Source: CAWBVG01 sp963792175
GTDB taxonomy: Bacteria > Acidobacteriota > Vicinamibacteria > Vicinamibacterales > CAVVIG01
Direction: 5' to 3'
DNA length: 64,000 nucleotides
Assembly (NCBI GenBank): GCA_963792175.1
Contig: CAWBVG010000033.1
Coordinates: 124,001 to 188,000, forward strand
Part shown: positions 17,943-28,957 of the stretch, one piece after another
Layout: each line of letters starts with the position of its first letter
How positions within the stretch are numbered: position 1 is the stretch's first letter
Notes under the pieces: model-generated
Databases searched by the model: none
What the model was told of the DNA's origin: nothing
The model's input: only the letters and a program-made list of their open reading frames with translations
Program-made: the position numbers and the translations under genes

Positions 17943-19772
17943 CTACCAGGCGATCGCGTACGCGTCGACGCGCGGATCGGTGCCGGCGCTCAGCACGCCG
18001 GTCTTCGGATCCACGACAATCGCCGCCAGCGATCCCATCGTCCACGGCCCGGCGACCCGCAGTTTGTGGCCGCGTTTGATCAGCGCTTCGCGGGTCGCTT
18101 CGGGCACCCGCTGCTCGACCGACATCTCGCCCGGATACATCGTGTGCGGGAACGGCGACGCCGGGAAGCTCCGCGTCGCCCAGCGCGGCGCTTCGATCGC
18201 CTGCTGGACGTTCATCCCGAAATCGACGACGTTCAGCAGCGTCTGCAGCGTGCGGAACACCTGATCGTCTCCGCCCGGACTGCCGACGATCATGAACGGC
18301 TGACCGTCCTTCATGACGAGCGTGCTCTGGAGCGTGCTGCGCGGCCGCTTGCCCGGCGCCAGCGCGTTGGCTTCGCCGGCCACCAGCGAGTAGTAATCGC
18401 CGCGGCAGTTGAAGATGAACCCGAGGTCGCCCATGACGACGCCCGTGCCGAAGCCGCTGTGGAGGCTCGGCTCGAAGCTGACCATGTTGCGATCCTTGTC
18501 GACGACCGCCAGGTAGCTCGTGTCGCCTTCGTGATCGGCCTCGCCCTCGAGATTGATGTGCACCGGCCGATCCAGCGGCGCGGTCGACTTCGAGAACTTC
18601 TCCGCCATGCCGGGCCGCAGCTCGAACGAGGCGTGCGCCGGATCGATCAGGGCGCGCCGCTCGCGCGCGTAGTCCTTCGACAGCAGCCCGTCGTACGGAA
18701 TCGGGACGAAGTCGGCGTCGCCGAGATACTTCTCGCGATCGCCGAGCGCCAGCTTCACCGCTTCGATGCTGGTGTGGATGTAGTCCGGGCTGTTGTGGCC
18801 CAGTTTCTTGAGGTCGTAGCCTTCGAGCAGGTTGAGCGCGAACAGCTCCGTCGGGCCCTGATTCGCGGACGGATTCTTGTAGACGCGATACCCGCGATAG
18901 TCCACGGACACCGGTGTCTCGACCTTGTCGGTGTACGACGCGAAGTCCTCGTAGCGGAAGAGCCCGCCTTGCTCCTCTGAGAATTTCGCCATCGCCCGCG
19001 CGATGTCGCCTTTGTAGAAGCGATCGCGCGCCGCCTTCAACGCTTCGTGCCGGCCTTTGCCGGCGTTGCTCCTTCTCGGCCTCGACCAGCTTCCGCAGCG
19101 TGCGTCGCCAGGTCCGGGTTCTTGAAGATGTCGCCCGGCTTCGGCGCAGCGCCGCCCGGGTAGTAGACCTTCACGCTCGACGGGTATTTCTTGAGCTTCC
19201 TGCGACGCCGCGATCGCGCCCGCCATCCGCTCGCCGATCGGAAAGCCGTTCTTCGGCCATCTCGATCGCCGGCTGCAGCACCTGCGCGAACGTCATCGTG
19301 CCCCAGCGATCGAGCAGCGTGTACCACGCGTCGACGACGCCCGGCACCGTGCCTGACAGGAGCGTGTCGCTCTCCGGCAGCTTGCCGCCGAGATTCTTCT
19401 GATACCACTCGATCGTCGCCAGCTTCGGCGCGGTGCCCTCGGCATTGATGGAGACGACCTGCCTTGGCTTTCGCGTCCTAGATCGAGAATCACGGCGTCG
19501 CTGCCGACGCCGTTCGACGCCGCATCGACGATGCCGAGCACCGCCTGACCGGCGACGGCGGCATCGAAGGCATTGCCGCCGGCCTGCAGGATGCGCTCGG
19601 CGGCGCGGCTGGCCTCCGGCTTCATCGATGCCGCGGCATGCATGCGTCCGCGAACAACAGGACGCATGGTGTTGGTGCGGATTTCGTCAGACGGGTCTTG
19701 CGCGCGGACGTGCGCGGCGCCGACGATCCCGAGCAGCAGCAACCCGCCAACGAGCGCGTGTCGTTTACGCAT
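17943..19772 (-). CDS. ggt: gamma-glutamyltransferase, periplasmic
   Basis: About 610 residues when joined across shifts near 19470, 19245, 19190, 19105 and 19065. A signal peptide (MRKRHALVGGLLLLGIVGAA, cleavage near HVRAQ) is followed by the large-subunit opening 'AAERILQAGGNAFDAAVAGQ'. The small subunit begins at the catalytic Thr of 'EGDTSYLAVVD', where precursor self-cleavage would create the N-terminal nucleophile. 'GSPGGDDQVFRTLQTLLNVV' and 'VQQAIEAPRW' are typical C-terminal motifs. The usual acidic and Arg glutamate-binding residues could not be checked residue by residue. It is the first gene of the unit leading to the cytochrome and propeller genes. Confidence 0.85.
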
Positions 19773-19838
19773 GGGCCCTGCCTGTTCCTGCGAGCGCTAG
19801 GCCGCGCGTCTGCGCTCGACTCGCAGAGACGCGTGTCC

Positions 19839-21383
19839 CTAGACCGCGCTCTTTGTCAGCACATCATACGCAGGCAGGGTCAGGAAATCCTGCAATTCTT
19901 CCGAGGTCGCGACCCCTTCGAACAGGGCCCGCGCCTCAGGCGAAAGTCCGGCGGATTCCTCGGCAATGGCCTGTTTGACGAACGATCCGGTCACCGGCCG
20001 GCCGTCTTCGAGGGTCGCCTTATGGTGGAGCCATTGCCAGATCTGGGTCCGGGAGATTTCGGCGGTGGCCGCATCCTCCATCAGGTTGTAGATCGGCACG
20101 GCGCCCTGGCCGTTCAGCCAGGCTTCGAGGTACCGGATCGCGACGCGAATGTTGAGGCGAAGACCCGCTTCGGTCCGGGTGCCCTGGGGCGGCTCGACCA
20201 TCGCGGCCGCGGAGGCCGTCACGTCGTCCCGCATCCTCGTCAGCTGGTTCGGACCGGGCATCCCCGCGTCGAACACCTGCTTGGCCACGGAGACCAATGC
20301 GGGATGGGCGACCCAGGTGCCGTCGTGCCCTTCCCGCACTTCGCGGAGCTTGTCGGCGCGGACCTTGTCCAACGCTTTCTCGTTCGCCTCCGGATCGTCC
20401 TTGATGGGAATCTGCGCGGCCATCCCCCCCATGGCGTGCGCGCCCCGGCGATGGCAGGTCTTGATGAGGAGCTGCGTATACGCCCTCAGAAACGGCGCCT
20501 CCATCGTCACTTGCCCGCGATCGGGGAGCACGAACGTCGGATCGTTCCGCAGGGTCTTGATGGAGCTGAAAATGTAATCCCACCGCCCGCAGTTCAGGCC
20601 GGCGCTGTGATCCTTCAGCTCGTACAGGATTTCGTCCATCTCGAACGCGGCCGGCAGGGTCTCGATGAGCACCGTGGCCTTGATCGTGCCCTGGGGAATG
20701 TTCAACGCCTGCTGGGCGTGGATGAATACGTCGTTCCACAGACGCGCTTCCAGATGGCTCTCGAGCTTCGGCAGGTAGAAGTACGGACCGGTGCCGGCGT
20801 CTCTTAAGGCCGCGGCGTTGTGAAAGAAGTACATCCCGAAGTCGAAGAGCATGCCGGGAATCGGCCGGCCGTCGACCTCGAAGTGGCGCTCGACGAGATG
20901 GAAGCCGCGAGGACGGACCATCAGAGTGGCCAGCGGCGCCTTCAGCTCGTAGCGCTTGCCCGTTTCGGGCGCCACATACGAAATTGTGCGCCGGACGGCG
21001 TCCATCAGGTTCGCCTGGCCGCCGACGATGTTGGCCCAGGTCGGCGAGGTGGCATCCTCGAAATCGGCCATGAACACCTGCGCGCCGGAATTGAGCGCGT
21101 TGATGATCATCTTGCGGTCGACCGGGCCGGTGATTTCGACTCGGCGGTCCTGCATATCGCCTGGCGCTGGCGCGACTTGCCAGTCGCCGGCGCGGACCGA
21201 GGCGGTCTCGCTCAGAAAATTCGGGCGTGCGCCCTCATTGAAGCGCCGCTGAACCGTACGGCGGCGTTCGAGGAGCTCGTCGATTCGACCGGTGAATCGG
21301 CGAGCGAGATCGTTCACGAACGCGACCGCGCCGGTCGTCAACACTCGTTCTGCGCCGTCTACATGAGGCATCGTGGTACTCAT
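19839..21383 (-). CDS. aceB: malate synthase A
   Basis: 514 residues, the usual length of the short A-type enzyme, readable without a frameshift. Conserved blocks: 'QVFMADFEDATSPTWANIV', 'TLMVRPRGFHLVERH', 'GPYFYLPKLESHLEARLWND', 'VLIETLPAAFEMDEILYELK', 'GLNCGRWDYIFSSIK' and 'GMAAQIPIKDD'. It condenses glyoxylate with acetyl-CoA to malate. ATG at 21383 was chosen; an internal ATG at 21371 is possible. The gene is divergent from the GAF sensor with only 34 bases between starts. No isocitrate lyase gene is visible in the window, so glyoxylate may come from elsewhere, for example the oxalate/PanE2-like route. Confidence 0.95.
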   Translation of the reverse strand: MSTTMPHVDGAERVLTTGAVAFVNDLARRFTGRIDELLERRRTVQRRFNEGARPNFLSETASVRAGDWQVAPAPGDMQDRRVEITGPVDRKMIINALNSGAQVFMADFEDATSPTWANIVGGQANLMDAVRRTISYVAPETGKRYELKAPLATLMVRPRGFHLVERHFEVDGRPIPGMLFDFGMYFFHNAAALRDAGTGPYFYLPKLESHLEARLWNDVFIHAQQALNIPQGTIKATVLIETLPAAFEMDEILYELKDHSAGLNCGRWDYIFSSIKTLRNDPTFVLPDRGQVTMEAPFLRAYTQLLIKTCHRRGAHAMGGMAAQIPIKDDPEANEKALDKVRADKLREVREGHDGTWVAHPALVSVAKQVFDAGMPGPNQLTRMRDDVTASAAAMVEPPQGTRTEAGLRLNIRVAIRYLEAWLNGQGAVPIYNLMEDAATAEISRTQIWQWLHHKATLEDGRPVTGSFVKQAIAEESAGLSPEARALFEGVATSEELQDFLTLPAYDVLTKSAV

Positions 21384-21417
21384 CACATTGATCGCGGTAT
21401 GATACTCTGACGCTTCG

Positions 21418-22692
21418 ATGCGATCACGAGCAGCCCGAATGATATTCGGCGCGGCGACACTGGTCGCGGTCGGCGCTGCCGCCTTCTTTCTCTTCCAGAC
21501 CGAACAACAGATCGCGAGGTTGAAATCGACGCTGCGTGCGTTCGACGTACGCGCGCGCGAAGCGACGACGGGTCTCGCGGACCTGCGGGTGGCGCAGCAG
21601 GCGTATGTGGCCGAGGGCCAAGGCGTCGATTTCTGGATGCCGAAAGTCGCGAGCCTGCACCAATCGATTACGGGTACGCTGGCCGCGCTGCGGCAATCAC
21701 CGGTGAGTGGTGGAGCGAGCACGGCGCTCGACGAGGCCGTCGCCACGGTGGCCGAGTTCGGCGACATCGACCGTCGCACGCGCGACTACATCACCAGCGA
21801 TGAGAAGCTGATGGCCGCCGACATCATCTTCACCGAGAGCGGCGAAGCGGCGGCGAACGCCGCGCGCCAGATCGAAACGGCGCGTCTCGCCGAGCACCAG
21901 GCAGCAGACCTTGCCGAAGCGGAGCTGCGGAAGAAGGAGGCGCTCGCGGCTGGCGCCGCCGCCAGTTTCGCGGTACTCGTGGTCCTCGTGCTGATACCGC
22001 GTCCGCGGGTCGAGCTCGAGGAGCCGGTGACGACAGGCTTGTCTATCTCTCCGACGAGCTCTCCTACGAGAGCGCCTACGAGCGCGGCCGCGAGGGTCCC
22101 CGCGACCGCGGCGCCCGCGAAAGCACCCAAGGCGGCGCCTGCCGCTCCACGAGCACAGGCGCCGGAGACGAACGTGGCCACTCGACATGCGATCGCGCTG
22201 AAGGCGGCGGCCTCGCTCGCAACGGACTTCGGCCGTGTCCGCGACGCCGACGAGATGACCCGGCTCCTCGGCCGCGCCGCGACGCTGATGGACGCCAGCG
22301 GGGTGGTCATCTGGCTCGGCACGACCACGGGGACCGAGCTCGCGCCCATGCTCGCGCACGGCTATGGCCCGCAGGCGTTGTCGCGCATGCCGAGAGTGCC
22401 ACGATCCGCCGACAACGCCGCCGCCGCCGCTTACCGCACCGGACAGATGCAGATTGTGCTCTCACGGCCGGGCGGCAACGCCGGCGCGCTGGTGGCTCCT
22501 CTTCTTGCCGCCGACGGCTGCATCGGCGCGCTGTCGGCCGAAATCCAGGGCGGCGGCGAAGCGTCGGAAAGCGTGCAAGCCCTCTCGACGATCGTCGCCG
22601 CGCATCTCGCGACGGTGCTCGCGAATTCGCGTCCCGCGGCAGAATCGGAGCCGCAGCCGGTCGCCGAACCCAGGGCTGCCGCTCAGCGTTAG
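21418..22692 (+). CDS. membrane-anchored sensor protein with GAF domain
   Basis: 424 residues. The first membrane segment is at about 9-25 ('ATLVAVGAAAFFLF'), then a helical, probably periplasmic, bundle, a second segment at about 178-196 ('ALAAGAAASFAVLVVLVLI'), a Pro/Ala/Thr-rich linker, and a C-terminal GAF-like domain from about 255 ('AIALKAAASLATDFGRVRDA', 'ASGVVIWLGTTTGTELAPML'). No kinase, cyclase or phosphatase domain follows, so it is a sensor without visible output. It is divergent from aceB and followed by glnA 34 bases later on the same strand. Confidence 0.7.
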   Translation: MRSRAARMIFGAATLVAVGAAAFFLFQTEQQIARLKSTLRAFDVRAREATTGLADLRVAQQAYVAEGQGVDFWMPKVASLHQSITGTLAALRQSPVSGGASTALDEAVATVAEFGDIDRRTRDYITSDEKLMAADIIFTESGEAAANAARQIETARLAEHQAADLAEAELRKKEALAAGAAASFAVLVVLVLIPRPRVELEEPVTTGLSISPTSSPTRAPTSAAARVPATAAPAKAPKAAPAAPRAQAPETNVATRHAIALKAAASLATDFGRVRDADEMTRLLGRAATLMDASGVVIWLGTTTGTELAPMLAHGYGPQALSRMPRVPRSADNAAAAAYRTGQMQIVLSRPGGNAGALVAPLLAADGCIGALSAEIQGGGEASESVQALSTIVAAHLATVLANSRPAAESEPQPVAEPRAAAQR

Positions 22693-22726
22693 CTGCCGTC
22701 AAAATCACGACGTAGAATCGTCGTCC

Positions 22727-24076
22727 ATGGCGAAAACGCAAGCTCCTCCGCGCGAAACCAAGGCGCAGATCCTCGAGCGCGCCGAGCGCGAGAAGGTGAA
22801 ATTCCTGCGCCTTCAGTTCACCGACATCCTCGGCACGATCAAGAACGTCGAAATCCCCGACCGGCAGTTCGAGGAAGCGCTCGACGGCAAGATCATGTTC
22901 GACGGATCGTCGATCGAGGGCTTCGTGCGGATTGAAGAGTCCGACATGTACCTGCGTCCGGACCTCGCGACGTTTCGCGTGTTTCCGTGGCCGGGCACCA
23001 GCGGCGAGAACGTCGCCCGCATGATCTGCGATATCTACACGCCCGACGGGCAGCCGTTTGCCGGCGACCCGCGCGCCTGTCTGAAAAAAGTGATTGCCCT
23101 CGCGGCGTCGAAGGGCTACGCGCTGAACGCCGGACCGGAAGCGGAGTTCTTTCTCTTTCAGACCAAGGACGGCATTGCCACCACTGAAACGCACGACGGC
23201 GCCAGCTACTTCGACCTGAGCCCGGTCGACATGGGCGAGGACGTCCGGCGCGAGATCGTGCTGGCGCTCGAGGCGATGGGCTTCCATGTCGAAGCCGCGC
23301 ACCACGAGGTCGCGCCCGGCCAGCACGAAATCGATTTCCGCTACGACGACGTCCTGACGACGGCGGACAACATTACGACGTTCAGGTTCGTGGTCAAGAA
23401 CATCGCGACCCGCAACGGGCTCCACGCCACGTTCATGCCCAAGCCGATCTACGGCATCAACGGCTCCGGCATGCACACGCACATGTCGCTGTTCTCCGGC
23501 GGGACGAACATCTTCTTCGATGCCAAAGCCGAATGGCAGCTGAGCGAGATCTGCCTGAATTACATCGGCGGCATCCTCCGCCATGCGAAGGGCTTCTGCG
23601 CCATCACCAATCCGCTCGTCAACTCGTACAAGCGGCTGGTGCCTGGCTACGAAGCGCCGACGAACATCGCGTGGTCGGAAAAGAACCGCAGTCCGCTGGT
23701 CCGCGTCCCAGCGACGCGCGGCACCGGAACCCGGATCGAGCTGCGGATGCCCGATCCGTCATGCAATCCGTATCTCGCTCTGGCGGTGATGCTGCGATCG
23801 GGACTGGACGGGATTGAGAAGAAAGTGGATCCGGGGCCGCCGATCAACAAGAACATCTACAAGATGAGCCACCGCGAACGGCGTCATCTTCGGATCGACG
23901 AGCTGCCGGGAAACCTCAGCGAGGCGCTGGACGAGTTGGAGAAGGACGATCTCGTCCGGGACACGCTCGGCGATCACCTGTTCGAGCATTTCGTGACCGC
24001 CAAGCGCGAGGAGTGGTTCGACTACATCAAGCACGTCTCGCCGTGGGAGATCGATCGGTATCTCGGGATGTACTGA
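22727..24076 (+). CDS. glnA: glutamine synthetase type I-alpha
   Basis: 449 residues without frameshifts. Conserved features: 'MFDGSSIEGFVRIEESDM', the metal-site 'NAGPEAEFFLF', 'EVAPGQHEIDFRY', the ATP-site 'NGSGMHTHMSL' and 'RGTGTRIELRMPDPSCNPYL'. The region of the adenylylated tyrosine in GSI-beta is 'NIYKMSHRERR', and the length is that of the shorter alpha form, so adenylylation control is not expected; feedback inhibition is likely. The Arg in 'GFVRIEESD' corresponds to the residue that mediates feedback inhibition in Bacillus GS. It makes glutamine from glutamate, ammonia and ATP. Confidence 0.95.
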   Translation: MAKTQAPPRETKAQILERAEREKVKFLRLQFTDILGTIKNVEIPDRQFEEALDGKIMFDGSSIEGFVRIEESDMYLRPDLATFRVFPWPGTSGENVARMICDIYTPDGQPFAGDPRACLKKVIALAASKGYALNAGPEAEFFLFQTKDGIATTETHDGASYFDLSPVDMGEDVRREIVLALEAMGFHVEAAHHEVAPGQHEIDFRYDDVLTTADNITTFRFVVKNIATRNGLHATFMPKPIYGINGSGMHTHMSLFSGGTNIFFDAKAEWQLSEICLNYIGGILRHAKGFCAITNPLVNSYKRLVPGYEAPTNIAWSEKNRSPLVRVPATRGTGTRIELRMPDPSCNPYLALAVMLRSGLDGIEKKVDPGPPINKNIYKMSHRERRHLRIDELPGNLSEALDELEKDDLVRDTLGDHLFEHFVTAKREEWFDYIKHVSPWEIDRYLGMY

Positions 24077-24156
24077 CGTTCGTCGAGGTTCGGAGTCTGG
24101 AGTCTAGCAGTCTGAGCTCACTCAGCACCTTAGCCCCTGACTTCAGAGCTTCTGAG
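24077..24156. repeat. word array between convergent glnA and TonB-receptor genes
   Basis: The 80-base gap holds GAGTCTGGAGTCTAGCAGTCTGAG and CTGACTTCAGAGCTTCTGAG words (direct and inverted GTCTGAG/CTGAC types). CTGAG-CTCA-CTCAG (24112-24125) forms a short perfect hairpin that could terminate transcription from either side. Confidence 0.45.
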
Positions 24157-27100
24157 CTACCAGCGAACCCGCCAGATCACCTGAATGATGCGCGCCTGGT
24201 TGTCGCCGAGCAGCTGCGTCAGACGGAAGCTGTCGACGCTCGATCCCGCCAAGGCATTGATGACCGGAGTCCCGACGAGAATCGGACCGCCGGGAGCCGT
24301 GAAGTTGCCCGTGGATGTCATCCCGAGCGGGATACCACCCGTCGAAGCCGGGTTGAAGTACGGCGCGTTGAGCGCGTTGAGCATCTCCACCTTGAATTCC
24401 GCCGACCACGAACCGTGGACCTTCACCCGCTTCACGGCGCTCAAGTCGAATCGAATCAGGCGCGGCCCATTGACCACCAGGCTGCGGACGCCGCAGTCAC
24501 CGTAGCTCGGGCGATGTTTCGATGCAGTCCGGCCCATTCGCGGGTGCGAGGTAGCGGCCGGTAGGGGCGCCGAGCGCGCCGTAACCGTTCGCCGAAGTGG
24601 CGCTGACGGCGAACGCTTTGACGGTGTTCTGCATGATGTCGTCCGGCAGGATGTAGATCTGCGCCACACCATTCACTGTCGGCCCAACGCGCAGCTGGAT
24701 GGCATCCTGAAGATCCTTCTGCGTCATGCCGACGAGCCGCACGTCGCCGAAGTCCATCATCTCGCCGGTCTGAACGCGTGCGACGCCGTCGATCGACCAG
24801 CCGCCGATCAGGACATCTTTCAGGCCGGTGGCGTTGCCACCCCACCGCTGGTCCTTGCCGAATGGCAGTTCGTACAGCCAATTCGCCTTCACCGCATGCT
24901 GCACGTTTCCAGTCTGTCCGGTCTGTACGATGTCTTCCAACGGCTTCTGGAAGCCATATCGCTGCTGCACCCACGCATTCGCCCAGGTGTAGCTGGCTTG
25001 GAACTGGAAGCCCTTCGACAAGGCGCTTCCGTAATTCCATCTGCACGGAGTTCGCGTGGGTGCCGCCAACGTTCGTGGTCAGGTTGGCACCGCTGAAGGC
25101 GCCCGTTCCGGTCACCGGACCGATGATGTCCGGGTTCGCCACGAAGTAGTTGGCAGGAATCCCCACCGCCACCGCGTTGTTCCGGAACGTGCTGTTGCCG
25201 ATGAAGCCGGTCGTCGTGTTCGTCGACGCAAACCCGAACGGGTTCGGATTCATCGCCGCGAGGAATCCAAGGTTCGTCGAGTTGGTCCACTGCGTGCTGG
25301 CGTACTTCGTCGGATCGTTCGCCTGGGCGGCCGGGACACGCGTCGAAGAACGCGGCGAATGTCGGGAGCGGCGACGTCCCCGGAGCGCCGGTGTACGCGA
25401 ACGTGGTGCCGCGTCCGGCAGCGATGTTCGCCTGCAGGTTGGCCTGCGCCTTCCGGAACTCGTCGACGAACCCATTCGTCTTGATGTTGATCTCGTTGAT
25501 GTTCACCGTCTCCCAGTCCTGACGATGGCGGCTGCCGACGTAGCGAAGCTCGAAGGCGGTGTCGCGTCCCAGCTTGCGCTGCCAGCCGATCGTGTACGAC
25601 TGGGTGTAGGGCATCTGCAGGTTCGAGTCGAACATGTTGACGGTGTTCGTGATCGTACTGGGCAACTGCGGATGAGTGACCGACGGCGCTGCCGGCAGCG
25701 TCAGCGCGCTGGTGTTCCGCAGCAGCAGCGGCAGCGGGCCGAGGTTGCCGTTCGCGTTGTCGCGATTCAGGTTGACGCGAGATGCCCTGGTTCGCGCCGA
25801 ACGCGCCGGTGAAGTCGGACATGCCGGGCCGCTGGAACGCCATCGCCCCGCCGCCACGGATCACGCTGTCGCCCTCCTCCGACCCGAGCAGCAGCCGCGC
25901 GAAGCCCTTGTCGTGCCCCGGCAGCTGCCAGGCGAACCCGCCGCTCGGCGCGAGGTTGTTCCTGTCCGGGTTGTAGGCGTAGGTGCCGGCGGGATACTGA
26001 ACGTAGACTGGCTTGGTGCCGGTCAGCGTCCCCGGCTTGAACAAGTTGCCAACGCCCGAGATGCCGTACAGGCTTTCTTCCGTCACCGTCGTGTAGCTGT
26101 TGTTGACCGGGTAGAACGGGTTGGCCAGGACGTAGCGCACGCCGGCGCTGACGGTCACACTCGGAGTGACGCGCCATGAATCGGCGGCGAAGAAGTCGAA
26201 CTCGCGCATGCGACCTTCCGCCCTCGAAAGACCGAGCGGGACGTACGCGTCGCCGGCTGGATTGATCCTCGCATCGCCCTGAATCGAAGCGATGCGACCG
26301 GTGAGCATCGCATACAGGCTCGTCGCGTTCGGGAGATCGGTCGTTGACGCTCCCGGGAAGTTCGCCGCAGAGAACATCGAGTTCGCCGATTCGCTCGCGA
26401 TCAGTCCGAAGTCGATCGTCGGCACCAGCGTCTGGTTCTGCAGCCAGACGTCGGCCTGCACCATCGATCCGCCAAACGTGACGTTGTGCTTGCCCTTGAT
26501 CCAGGTCGCCGTGTCCTCGATCACGTCGGTCGACGCTTCACGCGACGATTGGCCGTTGCCAAGGCCCGGATTGGTCAGCAGGAAGCCGGTGCCGCAGCAG
26601 GTGCCGGCCGTGGTCCCGCCGATGTCCAGACGGAAGCCGGCCTGATTGCCGACGCCACCCGCACCGTTCCACATCGACGGTTCGAGCTCGGGCGAGAACA
26701 ACGTCGCGCCGCCGGTTCCGCCGATGCGGAACTCGTTCACGAGATTCGCCGTGAAGGTGGAGCGCAGAGATTCCGACGTCGTCCAGCGCGTCGACTGCTG
26801 GCTGCCAGTGGTCGCGAATCCCGGGAACGGCAGCTGCGCGTTGTTGGTGGTGTCGGGCGTCGAGTTGATGTGGCGATAGTTCATCGATCCGGTCAACCGA
26901 TGCTTCTGCGTCAGCTCGAAGTCGACGCGGAAGGTCGGCGACGGATTGAAGCTCTGCGTCGGCATCGACCACGTGTACTGCTGAACGAGCGGGTTCGACA
27001 GCGGTGACACGCTGCCGCTCTGCTTCGTCGACGCCTGAATGTCGGCGAACAGCTTCGCCATCACCGGATCGGGCGTCGCGAGCTGGCCGTTCGCCGCCGC

Positions 27101-28162
27101 GAGCTGCAGCAGGTTCACCTGCCGCGTGGTTCCGCCGACGTTGTAGCTGAAGATGCCGGCCGACGCCTCGGGCGAGAGGATGACGCGCTGGAGCGTGCTC
27201 TCCGCCGGCGATCTCTGCTCTTCGTAGTTGAAGAAGAAGAACGCCTTGTTCCTCAGGATCGGTCCGCCCTGCGCGACGCCCTGGTTGTAGCTGTCTCAGT
27301 TTGTCCTTCGGCGCCTTGCCCTGTCGCCGGATCCGGCGGCAGGTCGCGGTTGCGGAACCAGGTGTTCGCGTTCAGGCCGTCATGCCGGAAGTACTCGTAG
27401 GCGGTGCCGGTCCAGCTGTTCGTGCCCGATCTTGGTCACGAACCTCACCTGAACGCTGCCCTGGCCCGTCGCGTCGGCCGTGTTGCCGGCCGTCGTCACC
27501 GTGACTTCCTCGACAGAGTCGAGCAATGGCGTCAGACGCGCAAAATAGCCGTCGGTCGTCTTCAGGTAGTTGTCCTGAATGCTCATGCCGTCGAGCGTGA
27601 TGTTGATCGAGCTTCGCGGCAGGCCGCTCACCGAGGAATTGCGCGCGGTGCCTGATGTGCTGAAGCCGGGCAGCGACGTGAGTGAATCGAGCGCATTGCG
27701 GCTGGTCAGCGGCAGGCTGGTGATCTGATTGCCGGTGAGGTTGGTCGCGATCGACGGTGACTGGGTCTGGACGACGAGCGCGCTGTCGCCGACCACGGTG
27801 ACGTTTTCTTCGACCGCGCCGACCGCGAGCACCACCTTCACATTGGCAGGAACCGCCGCCTGCAGCGACACCGAGTTCAGCACCGCGGTCTTGAACCCCA
27901 TCAGCGACACGGTCACCGAATAGGTGCCGCCAGTCAGCGACGGGATCGTAAAGCCGCCGTCGCTGCCTGACACGGCTGTGGCTTCGGCGCCGGTGCCGAT
28001 GTTCTTCACCTTGACGTCGGCGCCGGGAATGACGCCGCCGGACGAATCGACGACGATACCCGACAACGAGGTGAAGAAGCTGCCCTGCGCAAACGCACCG
28101 CTGGTCGCGACGGCAACCAGGAACAGCGCGGCAAGGATGGATCGAACCAGCCTGACTCTCAT
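24157..28162 (-). CDS. TonB-dependent receptor, Oar-like, with carboxypeptidase-regulatory-like N-terminal domain
   Basis: About 1335 residues across shifts near 27415, 27295-27120, 25775, 25330, 25055 and 24515. ATG at 28162 is preceded by GGAGG. The signal peptide ends near 'SGAFAQGSF'. The N-terminal beta-sandwich is 'LSGIVVDSSGGVIPGADVKV' with 'FTIPSLTGGTYSVTVSLMGF'. The plug region has 'LPLTSRNALDSLTSLPGF' and 'SINITLDGMSIQDNYLKTTD'; then comes a large barrel with many Thr/Asn-rich strands. It ends in Trp ('IIQVIWRVRW'), the aromatic end expected for BAM insertion. Acidobacterial members of this family are thought to import glycans or peptides; the substrate is unknown. It stands alone with a 375-base upstream gap. 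Confidence 0.9.
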
Positions 28163-28537
28163 CAAATCCTCCGTCGCTATTGCAATAAAACCGGTGTCGT
28201 AGCGTGCCGACTTTAGGGTCTGCCTGAAGCCGGGTCAACGGTAAAGTGGCCGGTTTCGACCGCCGTCCGCGTGGCCGTCCAAAAAACCGTCCAGCGTCCC
28301 GTCTCCGTCCAAGGACGGCTACGAATATGTCGTGACGTTTTCTGGTGTTTTTCGAGGATTCCCGGCGGGCACGCACCTTGAAGTGATGGGGAGTGGGTCG
28401 CGTCGGATCAACGGGGTGCGTAACTTCAGGCAGGCGCTGGCATCGCCGCATCCCGCCGTTCGTTTCACTGATTCGGCGTGGCCCACTTTTGTGGAGGTTC
28501 CGCCTTCGCGCCCGCGTCGCCACGGGGGACAAGTCCT
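28163..28537. other. 375-base divergent intergenic region
   Basis: This carries the promoter regions of the TonB receptor (minus) and the lipoprotein (plus). The first part (28163-28200) is relatively AT-rich and fits a minus-strand promoter. 28261-28320 is a word array of CCGTCC repeats with an inverted GGACGG end (28313-28318). I see no gene and no tRNA in the rest. Confidence 0.5.
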
Positions 28538-28921
28538 ATGATGCAGAACCGCAGATCGCCGAAGTCCAGATTTCTCGGGTCGCTGGCGGCTGTCGCGCTT
28601 GCCACCACGCTCGGCGGTTGTGCCCTGTCGCTGCGAAATCCGGATATCGCGGACCTGCAGCGCCACCCGGGCCGCTATCACGATCGCACCGTCAGCGTGA
28701 GCGGCGTCGTGACGAGCTCGTGGGGCGTGCCGCTGGTGCCGTTTCGCTTCTATAAGATCGACGATGGCACCGGCCAGGTGACCGTGCTCTCGCAGAACTT
28801 GCGCATGCCGGCCAACGGCGAGCGCGTCCGCGTGCGCGGCCGCGTCGAGGACGTCGCCATGTTGGGCGGGCGCGCGCTCGGACTGCACTTGCGCGAGGAA
28901 GACCTGTACGTCAGACGCTGA
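28538..28921 (+). CDS. small lipoprotein with OB-fold-like domain
   Basis: 127 residues. After a basic N-terminus comes a lipoprotein signal with lipobox LGGC (Cys at about residue 28). The mature part, 'HPGRYHDRTVSVSGVVTSSW', 'FYKIDDGTGQVTVLS' and 'NGERVRVRGRVEDVAML', resembles nucleic-acid-binding OB folds used in many periplasmic BOF/YdeI-like proteins. The start ATG at 28538 is immediately followed by another ATG; GGGGGAC lies 10 bases upstream. The function is unknown. It converges on the beta-lactamase gene. Confidence 0.7.
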   Translation: MMQNRRSPKSRFLGSLAAVALATTLGGCALSLRNPDIADLQRHPGRYHDRTVSVSGVVTSSWGVPLVPFRFYKIDDGTGQVTVLSQNLRMPANGERVRVRGRVEDVAMLGGRALGLHLREEDLYVRR

Positions 28922-28957
28922 GAATCTGAGGACGTGAGGATCTGAGGATGTAGGATC
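28922..28957. repeat. GAGGATCT word array between convergent genes
   Basis: Four near-copies of GATCTGAG/GAGGATCT follow the lipoprotein stop. They are direct, not inverted, copies, so a hairpin terminator is weak here. Confidence 0.4.

Noticed and set aside
16738..18045. Apparent 435-residue protein running through the YVTN and cytochrome genes
   Set aside because: It is formed by one shadow frame linking two frameshifted genes; only short real segments (signal peptide and CVSCH) are genuine, and these belong to the cytochrome gene.
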